Assembly: GCF_001610955.1 (NCBI RefSeq) | Contig: NZ_CP014335.1 | Span: forward strand, 1,529,001 to 1,593,000 | Direction: 5' to 3' | DNA length: 64,000 bases | Source of the DNA: Geobacillus thermoleovorans | GTDB taxonomy: Bacteria > Bacillota > Bacilli > Bacillales > Anoxybacillaceae | In this document: positions 33,490-40,862 of the stretch, piece by piece | How positions within the stretch are numbered: position 1 is the first letter of the stretch | Layout of the letters: every line of letters begins with the position of its first letter | Notes under the pieces: generated by a model | What the model was told of the DNA's origin: nothing | Seen by the model: the letters and a program-made list of their open reading frames with translations, nothing else | The model's database searches: none | Position numbers and translations under genes: made by a program

Positions 33490-33717
33490 TCAAGACGTTT
33501 TGTTTTTTCGTTTCCACATCCAAACGTTCAATAGATCGAGCAACAGCAAAAAAATGAACAAGGATAAAATAAATAGTTCCGGCGTTTCCATTACCCGAAA
33601 GGGATTCAGCACGATATGCAACGATTGATGCAAGGTCATCCCCATCAACTGATCCATGCTTACCATCGTTCCTATGGCGAGCAGGGCAAACATCAGCCAA
33701 ACAACAATTAGTTTCAT
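33490..33717 (-). CDS. small two-helix membrane protein, possible germinant receptor D subunit
   Basis: A 75-residue protein with two membrane helices (residues 2-20 and about 47-66) and a basic C-terminus (WMWKRKNKTS). AGGTGG lies before the ATG. It is divergent from the second germinant receptor operon, 126 bp away. Small proteins of this size with two helices are known as D subunits encoded in or near ger operons in several Bacillus species, so that role is a reasonable inference; the sequence itself does not prove it. Confidence 0.55.
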   Translation of the reverse strand: MKLIVVWLMFALLAIGTMVSMDQLMGMTLHQSLHIVLNPFRVMETPELFILSLFIFLLLLDLLNVWMWKRKNKTS

Positions 33718-33777
33718 GGTGTTCCACCTGCTGTTTTTCTTTAGTTTTTGCTATTGATTCAAAACTGATGCACGGGC

Positions 33778-33807
33778 GTATGTCCTCCCGATTTCGTGTC
33801 CATAATG
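33778..33807 (+). promoter_or_regulatory. sigma-G-like promoter of germination operon 2
   Basis: GTATG (33778-33782) matches the sigma-G -35 pattern GHATR, and CATAATG (33801-33807), 18 bp later, matches CATNHTA in six of seven positions. It lies 36 bp before the A-subunit start, as expected for forespore expression. Confidence 0.5.
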
Positions 33808-33842
33808 AGGGATAAAAAGGAAGCGGAGTGAGGAGGAAAAAC

Positions 33843-35468
33843 ATGCTGTTTCAATGGGGAATGGGCCGACAAAAAAAGCAGATCAATGACGGGGTGAAAC
33901 AAGAAGGACCGGACCATAGCGGCGAGGCGGCGGACGTCCCGCAAGAGCCGATGTCAGCTGAATTAGCCGTCAACCTTGACATCATCCGCCAAACGACTGG
34001 ACAAAGCAGCGATGTCGTCATCCGTCGGTTTTCGCTGGGTCAAGAGAGGCAAATCAAAGCAGCCATCGTCTTTGTGGATGGCCTTGTTGACGAAAAACAT
34101 GTGTACGAGTTTTTGCTGACGCCGTTGCTGGAGGCGTCATTTCCACTGTCATTAACAGAAAAAGAATGGTTTCCGTGGATCGAACAAAAGTTGGCCGCGG
34201 TGGGCGGTGTGAAGCATGTCGTCGATTGGGAACACCTGTTTTTGGAGCTGTTTTCCGGAGAGACCATCATCTTGTTGGACGGGGTGCCGTCCGCTGTCAG
34301 CGCCAGCACGAAAGGCGGCCAATATCGTTCGATCGAGGAACCGCAAACGCAAATCGCCGTCCGCGGGCCGCGCGAGGGATTTACGGAGTCGTTGCGCGCG
34401 AACACCGCGATGATCCGCCGCCGCATTAAAAATCCCAATCTTTGGCTGGAAACGATGCAAATCGGCACCGTGACGCAAACGGATGTCGCGATCATGTACA
34501 TCAAAGGCATTGCCAATGACGAGGTTATCGAGGAAGTGAGAGCGCGCCTGCGCCGCATTGATACGGACAGCGTGCTTGAGTCCGGTTATATTGAACAATT
34601 AATCGAAGATCAAACGTTTACGACGTTTCCGACGATCTATCATACCGAGCGTCCCGATGTGGTAGCCGCCAACCTGTTGGAAGGACGGATAGCGATTTTT
34701 ATTGATGGGACGCCGTTTATCTTGATCGTGCCGGCTTTGTTTATCCAATTTTTTCAAGCGGTAGAGGATTATTATGCCCGTTTTGATATCGCCACTGCTC
34801 TTCGCTTTTTGCGCGTATTGATTTTTTTTCTCTCGCTCGTTGCGCCGGCCATTTATATAGCGGCGACGACGTTTCACCAAGAAATGATCCCAACTCAGCT
34901 TGTCATCGCCATTGCCGCCCAGCGTGAGGCCGTACCGTTTCCTGGTTTTGTCGAGGCGTTGATGATGGAAGTGACATTTGAGATTTTGCGTGAAGCGGGG
35001 ATTCGGCTGCCGCGTGCAGTCGGACAGGCGGTGTCGATTGTTGGCGCCTTGGTCATCGGGCAGGCGGCAGTGGAAGCTGGGTTCGTTTCCTCGGCGATGG
35101 TGATCGTCGTTTCGATCACGGCGATCGCCAGCTTTGCGACGCCGTCGTTTGCCATCGCCATTTCAGCCCGTCTCATCCGCTTTGGGTTGATGTTTTTAGC
35201 AGCGATGTTCGGGTTTTACGGCATCATGATGGGGTTGTTGGTCATGATTCTCCATTTATGCAGCTTGCGTTCGTTTGGGGTGCCATACATGTCGCCGCTC
35301 GCTCCGTTCACCCCATCTAATATGGGCGATACCCTGTTTCGAATCCCGACATGGATGTACCGCGAGCGGCCGCGCCTGATTAACCAGAAAAATATCATTC
35401 GCCAATCAGGGGGTCAGAAACCGCAGCCTCCGGCACCAACACGCCGGGAAAAGGAGGATGGATCATGA
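33843..35468 (+). CDS. germinant receptor A subunit (GerA family), operon 2
   Basis: A 541-residue GerAA-type subunit with a charged N-terminus, soluble domain containing IAVRGPREGFTESLRANTAM, about five membrane helices and the conserved C-terminal SFGVPYMSPLAPF. GGAGGAAAAAC precedes the ATG at 33843, five codons into the open frame. It heads an operon in A-C-B order. The A subunits of the two operons are clearly paralogous but divergent, so they probably recognise different germinants with their own B subunits. Confidence 0.92.
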   Translation: MLFQWGMGRQKKQINDGVKQEGPDHSGEAADVPQEPMSAELAVNLDIIRQTTGQSSDVVIRRFSLGQERQIKAAIVFVDGLVDEKHVYEFLLTPLLEASFPLSLTEKEWFPWIEQKLAAVGGVKHVVDWEHLFLELFSGETIILLDGVPSAVSASTKGGQYRSIEEPQTQIAVRGPREGFTESLRANTAMIRRRIKNPNLWLETMQIGTVTQTDVAIMYIKGIANDEVIEEVRARLRRIDTDSVLESGYIEQLIEDQTFTTFPTIYHTERPDVVAANLLEGRIAIFIDGTPFILIVPALFIQFFQAVEDYYARFDIATALRFLRVLIFFLSLVAPAIYIAATTFHQEMIPTQLVIAIAAQREAVPFPGFVEALMMEVTFEILREAGIRLPRAVGQAVSIVGALVIGQAAVEAGFVSSAMVIVVSITAIASFATPSFAIAISARLIRFGLMFLAAMFGFYGIMMGLLVMILHLCSLRSFGVPYMSPLAPFTPSNMGDTLFRIPTWMYRERPRLINQKNIIRQSGGQKPQPPAPTRREKEDGS

Positions 35469-36667
35469 AACGATCTATCGCCATGTTTGTGTCCTTTTTT
35501 GTTTGTGCGCTGTTGCTGGCTGGTTGTTGGAGTAAAAAGGAGCTTCCTGACTTAGCGTTTGTCATTGCCGTTGGCCTTGATAAAACAGAAGACGGCAGAT
35601 ATTTGGCCTCGTTTCAAGTCGTCAACCCGGGCAACGTCGCCGGCGCGACCCAGCGTGGCGGCGGGGCGGCCGGCGTGCCCGTTTCCATGTATACGTCGAC
35701 CGGAGACACGTTGGTCGAGGCAAGCCGAAAAGCCTCGAAGAAGTTGTCACGCATTCTGTATTATGGCCATACGAACTTGGTGGTCATCGGCGAAGAGGTG
35801 GCGCGTGAGGGGTTGAATGGGGTATTCGATGCGATGGAACGGAACAACCAGTTTCGCACGACCTCACGGCTGGTTGTTGCCCGTGGCCATTCGGCGAAAG
35901 ATGTGCTAGCTGTGTTGACACCGATTGATAAAATTTCCGCCAACCAAATTATTAAGACGTTGGAGTTTTCCGAGATGGCCTGGGGGCAGACAATCAACAC
36001 CGATGTCTGGTGGGCGATTCGTAGCTTGTCTGGAGCCGGAAGAAATCCGGTGATGACCGGTATTACCATTGAAGGGGATCCCCAGCGCGGCAAACGGCAA
36101 ACCAACGTCCAGACATCGGTCCCGAACGTCCGAATCAGTTTGGACGGATTGGCATTATTTAAAAAAGATCACCTTGTTCGCTGGGTGAGCGGGTCGACAT
36201 CAAGGGGCGTGCTTTGGGTGCTGGATCGAATTAAACAAACGAATATCACGATCCCCTGGAATGGAAAAAAAGAAGCGATTGGCTATCGAACCGTGCGGGT
36301 GAAAACAGAAGTCAAGCCCCAATGGAAAAAGGGAAGGCCATCGATTTTGGTTCACATTCAAACGGAAGGAGATATCAGTGAAGCATACGTTCCGATTCGT
36401 TTGGATGACTACCGGCAATTGTTCCAATTGGAAAAGGCCATTGGCCGGGATATTGAACGGGAAGTGAAACAGGCGATTGAAACGGCCCAGTATGAAAAAA
36501 CTGATGTTTTTGGTTTTGGCGAGGCGGTGCATCGCGCCCACCCCCGCCTGTGGAAAAGAATCAAAAAAGAGTGGGATGACCGCTATTTCCCTCATCTTCA
36601 GGTGACAGTGAAAGTGGATGCTTACATTCGGCGCACGGGATTGCGGAATACGCCATACATCAAATAA
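35465..36667 (+). CDS. germinant receptor C subunit (GerAC lipoprotein), operon 2
   Basis: A 400-residue lipoprotein with lipobox LLAGC and mature start WSKKELPDLAFVIAVGLDK, the standard GerAC opening. Its ATG overlaps the stop of the A-subunit gene (ATGA). It lies on the outer leaflet side of the spore inner membrane and is needed for receptor assembly. Confidence 0.92.
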   Translation: MKRSIAMFVSFFVCALLLAGCWSKKELPDLAFVIAVGLDKTEDGRYLASFQVVNPGNVAGATQRGGGAAGVPVSMYTSTGDTLVEASRKASKKLSRILYYGHTNLVVIGEEVAREGLNGVFDAMERNNQFRTTSRLVVARGHSAKDVLAVLTPIDKISANQIIKTLEFSEMAWGQTINTDVWWAIRSLSGAGRNPVMTGITIEGDPQRGKRQTNVQTSVPNVRISLDGLALFKKDHLVRWVSGSTSRGVLWVLDRIKQTNITIPWNGKKEAIGYRTVRVKTEVKPQWKKGRPSILVHIQTEGDISEAYVPIRLDDYRQLFQLEKAIGRDIEREVKQAIETAQYEKTDVFGFGEAVHRAHPRLWKRIKKEWDDRYFPHLQVTVKVDAYIRRTGLRNTPYIK

Positions 36668-36721
36668 GCGTTTTCGGCTCAAAAAACTTGGATACGGTGG
36701 AGTGAGGAGCGATGGAGCGAG

Positions 36722-37825
36722 ATGGAACATAGTAAAATCAATATGCGCCAGCTGTTTGTCCTGATTGTGTTGTTTGAGCATGGCAGTGCGATCGTCATTC
36801 CGCTCGGCGTCAGCGCCAAGCAAGATGTGTGGATCACCATTTTGCTCGGTCTGGCGCTTGGGCTGTTGCTGTTTTTGGTTTACGAGCGTTTGTTTCATTA
36901 TTACCCCGATCAGCCGCTGACTTCCTATGTGACACATATCGTCGGCAAGCCGCTCGGCAAGTTGTTGGCGGTTCTCTATATTACCTATTTTTTCTATATC
37001 TCCGCCCGTGTGTTGCGTGATTTTGGCGAACTGTTGCTCACGTTTGCCTATCCGGAAACACCGCTGTTTGTTTTGAATGCCCTTATGGCTATGACGGTCA
37101 TGTACAGCGCCTATAAAGGCATCGAAGTATTGGCGCGCACCGGCGAACTGCTTTATACGTTATTGCAAATACTGGCGGTTGTTGGATTCATCTTAGTTAT
37201 CGCTTCCGGAGTTGTTGATCTCACCCAGCTCCAACCGGTATTAGAGGAAGGGTGGAAACGGGTGTGGAAAACGGTGTTCACGGAAACGTTGTACGTGCCG
37301 TTTGGCGAAATGATCGTGTTTACCATGCTGTTTCCATACTTGAATCGTCCGGAAAAAGCGCGGCGGGCCGCCGTTGCCGGGATGGTGTTGACCGGGATCA
37401 ACCTGGCGATCATTATGGCCGTTAATACGGCCGTCTTGGGAGCTGATGCGGTGTCACGTTCATCGTTTCCGTTGCTCGATACGATCCGCCGCATTCAAGT
37501 CGCTCACTTTTTAGAGCGGCTTGATGTCTTTTTTATGGTCGCTCTAGTGATCGGGGGGTTTTTCAAAGTCTCCATCTTTTTTTATGCCGGCGTCGTGGGG
37601 GTGGCTCATGTATTCGGGTTTTCGAACCACCAGCGGCTTGTTTATCCGTTTGGGGCGCTTGTCTTATTGTGGTCGGTGGCGATGGCAAGCAACTATGTGG
37701 AGCATATTCATGAAGGATTAAAGATTGTCACGTTCTATCTGCACATCCCGCTGCAAATCATCATTCCGGTGCTCTTGCTTGTGATTGCGGCGATTCGCCG
37801 GCGGTTTGGATCATCGGCAAAATAA
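36722..37825 (+). CDS. germinant receptor B subunit (GerAB permease), operon 2
   Basis: A 367-residue ten-helix spore-germination permease (NMRQLFVLIVLFEHGSAIVI at the start). The ATG at 36722 has GAGGAG 12 bases and GGAG four bases upstream, neither ideal. A mini-ORF from ATG 36712 (MERDGT) runs across the start. It completes the A-C-B operon. A weak hairpin region near 37952-37995 may terminate the transcript. Confidence 0.88.
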   Translation: MEHSKINMRQLFVLIVLFEHGSAIVIPLGVSAKQDVWITILLGLALGLLLFLVYERLFHYYPDQPLTSYVTHIVGKPLGKLLAVLYITYFFYISARVLRDFGELLLTFAYPETPLFVLNALMAMTVMYSAYKGIEVLARTGELLYTLLQILAVVGFILVIASGVVDLTQLQPVLEEGWKRVWKTVFTETLYVPFGEMIVFTMLFPYLNRPEKARRAAVAGMVLTGINLAIIMAVNTAVLGADAVSRSSFPLLDTIRRIQVAHFLERLDVFFMVALVIGGFFKVSIFFYAGVVGVAHVFGFSNHQRLVYPFGALVLLWSVAMASNYVEHIHEGLKIVTFYLHIPLQIIIPVLLLVIAAIRRRFGSSAK

Positions 37826-38053
37826 GAAAAACGGACTAGAAGATTTATGCGGCAGCAAGCAGGAAAAACCGCAAAAAAACACGAATACAACAATAACCTG
37901 TTCCTACGAGGAACAATGGGGCGAAAAGTGGTGCTGAACATGCAACCCGAAGGCGGGGTGGAAACAACCCGGCGCCGATGCGCGTTTTTGTTTCGGGAAG
38001 CCGGTGTCAGCTGAAGGCTATTGATTTTGATTATAACGAAAAAGGGTTGAACG

Positions 38054-39499
38054 ATGGTGAAGGCGAATGTACAGGCGATCGATCAGCTAGACGCGGAACA
38101 GTTGGGCAGCGGCATGGTGATTACCGACCGTCAACTTTCGATTGTTGCGGTCAGCGAACCGACGCCAAGATGGCTCGGATTTGCCAAAAACGAATTAGTC
38201 GGGCGGCCGGTCGGCGTTCTGTTTTCAGCCGAATGGTCGGCCGCGTTGTTGGACGGCATCGCCGAGGCGGTAAAAAAGGACGGATGTTGGCAAGGAGAAG
38301 CGCGCCATGTGGCGAAAAGCGGGAAAGCATACATGAGCTGGATGAACGTCTATCGGTTGTCAGGCAGCGAGGGAGAATGGCTCGTTTGGCATTTTGTTGA
38401 ACAAACCGCTATGCCTCCGGCTGATCGACCGACGCCGTCTGAGTTGCTTGAGGTCATTTACGATTCCGCCCCGTTCGCTGTTGTTCCGGTGGCGGCGGAC
38501 GGAACCGTGCAAGATTGGGGGCTTAGTGCAGAGCGGCTGTTTGGGCGCCGAAAAGAAGAGGCGGTCGGCCGCCCGATATGGTCGCTCTTTCGTTGCGGCA
38601 GCCAAACATGGCTTCCGTTTCCTCCCAAAGAGCAGCGATGCGGCGAAGGGATGGTGCAGCGCCGGGACGGCACGTCCGCCAATGTCGCCTATACGGTCAT
38701 TCCCGTGCTTCAGGCGGACGGATATATCGTCCTTGTCGAAGATGAGACGAAGCAAAAGCAAAAAGAGGCTGAGCGGCGGCGCCAAGTCGAGCTGGCCAAA
38801 AAAATTCAGCAAAATTTGCTGACGCCGCTCATTCAAAACGAGGCGGTGACGATGGATGCCGTCTATATTCCATCCGATGATTTGTCAGGCGATATTTACG
38901 CTTGCTATCAAATCGACCTGTACCGCTACGGGGTGATCGTCATCGACGTGATGGGCCACGGCATTTCGTCGGCCTTGGTGAGCATGTTGCTCCGCTCGCT
39001 TTTGCGCGGGTTGATCGTGCGCGTCATTGACCCGGTCTCGGTGGCGAGCGAGCTGGAGAAGCATGTGCAAACGTTGTTTCCTGATGAGGCCAACAACATC
39101 CGCCACCTATTTTCCATGATTTATTTAGTGATTGACACGAAAGAGCGGAAAATTGAATATACCAACGCCGGCCATCCGGCTGGGCTGCTCGTTTTGGACG
39201 ACGGAAGCGTCCGTGAGTTGGACAAAGGCGGTTTGGCGATCGGCAGCCCGTTTTCCTTGCCGTTTGAAAAAGAGGTGATTCATTACGACAAGCGGGCCCG
39301 CCTCCTTTTGTATACAGACGGCATTTTAGAGGAGATCGATCCGTCGATTTTGCAAAGCATTGAAAAAATTCGCTTATGTACGCAAATGTGCCGCCATTTG
39401 CCGGATAAACGCTTCCTCGAACGTTTAATCAGCCAAGGTCCGCCGCTTGTCAGCCCTTCGGACGACATTTGCTTATTGTCCATCACGGTTCATGGATAG
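38054..39499 (+). CDS. PAS-PAS-PP2C serine phosphatase (RsbP/RsbU-like)
   Basis: A 481-residue soluble protein. Two PAS domains (about residues 15-115 and 130-235) are followed by a coiled linker (EAERRRQVELAKKIQQNLL) and a SpoIIE/RsbU-type PP2C phosphatase from about residue 260. Metal ligands are present in LSGDIYACY, DVMGHGISSAL and PSDDICLLS. Such enzymes dephosphorylate an RsbV-type antagonist in response to a sensed cue. The STAS antagonist and an RsbW-like kinase are encoded directly downstream, so this is the input arm of a partner-switching module. Confidence 0.85.
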   Translation: MVKANVQAIDQLDAEQLGSGMVITDRQLSIVAVSEPTPRWLGFAKNELVGRPVGVLFSAEWSAALLDGIAEAVKKDGCWQGEARHVAKSGKAYMSWMNVYRLSGSEGEWLVWHFVEQTAMPPADRPTPSELLEVIYDSAPFAVVPVAADGTVQDWGLSAERLFGRRKEEAVGRPIWSLFRCGSQTWLPFPPKEQRCGEGMVQRRDGTSANVAYTVIPVLQADGYIVLVEDETKQKQKEAERRRQVELAKKIQQNLLTPLIQNEAVTMDAVYIPSDDLSGDIYACYQIDLYRYGVIVIDVMGHGISSALVSMLLRSLLRGLIVRVIDPVSVASELEKHVQTLFPDEANNIRHLFSMIYLVIDTKERKIEYTNAGHPAGLLVLDDGSVRELDKGGLAIGSPFSLPFEKEVIHYDKRARLLLYTDGILEEIDPSILQSIEKIRLCTQMCRHLPDKRFLERLISQGPPLVSPSDDICLLSITVHG

Positions 39500-39511
39500 G
39501 CGGGACGCTTG

Positions 39512-39937
39512 GTGGTGTGTGAATGGATCGTGCGCTGCCGGGCGGACGAGGAAGCGGTTTTGGTTTGCCATCTCCTTGCGGAGCAGGCTGCTTCGTTGTT
39601 TGCTGTCCGTGATGCGGAATTGTTTGTGTTGGCGGTGCATGAAGCGGTCGTCAATGCCGTTAAAGCTGTTCAACGGGCGGGGATGGAGGCGGGGACGATT
39701 TCGCTCTCCTTTTTCGTCACAAGCGCTGATGTGGCCGTGGCGGTTGAAGACGAGGGCGGCGGCGTTCCAGCGGAAGTGATCGAGCAGCTTGATCAAATGA
39801 CGCTCTCTGATGTATTGCTCGCCGAATCGGGACGAGGGTTGCTATTCATCCGAGAAATTATGGATGACGTTATGTGGGTTGAGCAAAAGGGCGGCCGTCG
39901 GATGCTTGTCATGAAAATGAGTCGGAATGCAACATAA
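39512..39937 (+). CDS. RsbW-like anti-sigma/serine kinase (HATPase)
   Basis: A 141-residue GHKL ATPase of the RsbW/SpoIIAB type: N box HEAVVNAVKAVQRAG, G1 box DEGGGVP and G2 region ESGRGLLFIREIMDDV. Members phosphorylate an STAS antagonist and sequester a sigma factor or another partner. TTG (39509) and two GTGs (39512, 39515) follow AGGCGGGA; 39512 has the best spacing. It lies 12 bp after the phosphatase gene and 90 bp before the STAS gene. No sigma factor gene is adjacent. Confidence 0.82.
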   Translation: MVCEWIVRCRADEEAVLVCHLLAEQAASLFAVRDAELFVLAVHEAVVNAVKAVQRAGMEAGTISLSFFVTSADVAVAVEDEGGGVPAEVIEQLDQMTLSDVLLAESGRGLLFIREIMDDVMWVEQKGGRRMLVMKMSRNAT

Positions 39938-40030
39938 CTGGCTTTGGTGCAATGATGCACCCATGTGATCGGAACGAATGCGGGTGGTGGCCGAGGGCAA
40001 GGCATGGCTGGTCAACGATAGGGGGATACA

Positions 40031-40456
40031 ATGAAACAGCATCGGTTGTCGTTTGAATTGGAAATGGTTGTAGAACGCGCATACGAATGCATCAAGCTAA
40101 CTGGACGGCTCGCCTATGATACGCAGCTCGCGGCGGAACAAAAGCTGGCGACGGCGGTGGCTGCTGTCAAGCGCCGCCTTGTCGTTGTCGACGTGAGCGG
40201 CCTTCGATTTTTGGACAGTACTGGATTAGCGCTCCTTGTCCGCTTTTTTAAGCAAATCGTCAGCGAAAGCCGCGTCATGGCCATCGTCGTCCGGGATAAC
40301 GCCGCTATAGAAAAGATTTTGCTGATGGCCAAGCTCGACCGGCTGTTGCCGATCGTTGGCGATGAACAACAGCTGTTGTCCCTTGCACCGCCAAGCTCTT
40401 TCGACCATATTAGCCAGGAGGCGCTTTATTCGGCATGGCGTCAGCGTTCGTCATAG
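40031..40456 (+). CDS. STAS-domain anti-anti-sigma factor (RsbV-like)
   Basis: A 141-residue STAS protein. The phosphorylatable serine is Ser63 in the motif LDSTGLALL. The C-terminus is about 30 residues longer than RsbV or SpoIIAA. AGGGGGATACA precedes the ATG. It should be phosphorylated by the RsbW-like kinase and dephosphorylated by the PAS-PP2C protein encoded upstream. Confidence 0.85.
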   Translation: MKQHRLSFELEMVVERAYECIKLTGRLAYDTQLAAEQKLATAVAAVKRRLVVVDVSGLRFLDSTGLALLVRFFKQIVSESRVMAIVVRDNAAIEKILLMAKLDRLLPIVGDEQQLLSLAPPSSFDHISQEALYSAWRQRSS

Positions 40457-40556
40457 ACATGGCTCTCATGCCGAATCAACTGGAAGGTTTCACATTTCGC
40501 TGGCCCAAAAGCGTGTCGTCTATTTTTCCGACTGCTGAAGGCAAGGTGTGATGGAA

Positions 40557-40617
40557 GACTGAATAACCCCCTGCTTCACAGACCCATGCATGGGTCTGGA
40601 AGCGGTGTTGTTCAGTC
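40557..40617 (+). promoter_or_regulatory. long hairpin with 20-bp palindromic tip
   Basis: GACTGAATAAC pairs with GTTGTTCAGTC, GCTTC with GAAGC, and the tip is the perfect palindrome CAGACCCATGCATGGGTCTG (40579-40598). No T tract follows, so it is not itself a terminator. Confidence 0.6.
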
Positions 40618-40685
40618 ACCCGCCAGTCAGGCATCTCGATCGAAACGACTGAACAGACCAGTTGTTCCCCTATTGCCGCCGATGG

Positions 40686-40720
40686 CCCCCGAGCGATGAG
40701 ACATTCGTTCGGGGGTTTTG
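40686..40720 (+). terminator. intrinsic terminator ahead of the ABC exporter
   Basis: CCCCCGAGCGA pairs with TCGTTCGGGGG, followed by TTTTGTT. Confidence 0.8.
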
Positions 40721-40765
40721 TTCCTCTTGGCCGGGAGCATCCCTGCTTCTGCAAATGCATTCTCA

Positions 40766-40794
40766 TTGTCAAATAAATATTTCGGGTTTAGAAT
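40766..40794 (+). promoter_or_regulatory. sigma-A promoter of the ABC exporter genes
   Basis: TTGTCA (40766-40771) and TAGAAT (40789-40794) stand 17 bp apart, about 70 bp before the first exporter gene. Confidence 0.65.
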
Positions 40795-40862
40795 AAAATT
40801 ATACACAACGATGAACGGCGGCTGGGCCCCGCGATCGGAATGGAGAGGAGAGTGGCGCAGAC

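Larger units (their letters stand above)
40457..40862 (+). other. 400-bp region with alternative hairpins, terminator and promoter before the ABC exporter
   Basis: It begins with a possible 30-codon leader ORF (40459-40551, weak ribosome site). A 61-nt hairpin follows (40557-40617), whose 3' arm TGTTCAGTC (40609-40617) can alternatively pair perfectly with GACTGAACA at 40647-40655. An intrinsic terminator (40686-40720) and then a sigma-A promoter (40766-40794) come last. This is the layout of an attenuator, although the promoter beyond the terminator could act independently. Confidence 0.5.

Noticed and set aside
40557..40720. T-box or known riboswitch before the ABC exporter
   Set aside because: No T-box AGGGTGGNACCGCG sequence and no conserved core of ykkC, SAM, purine or similar riboswitches could be found.
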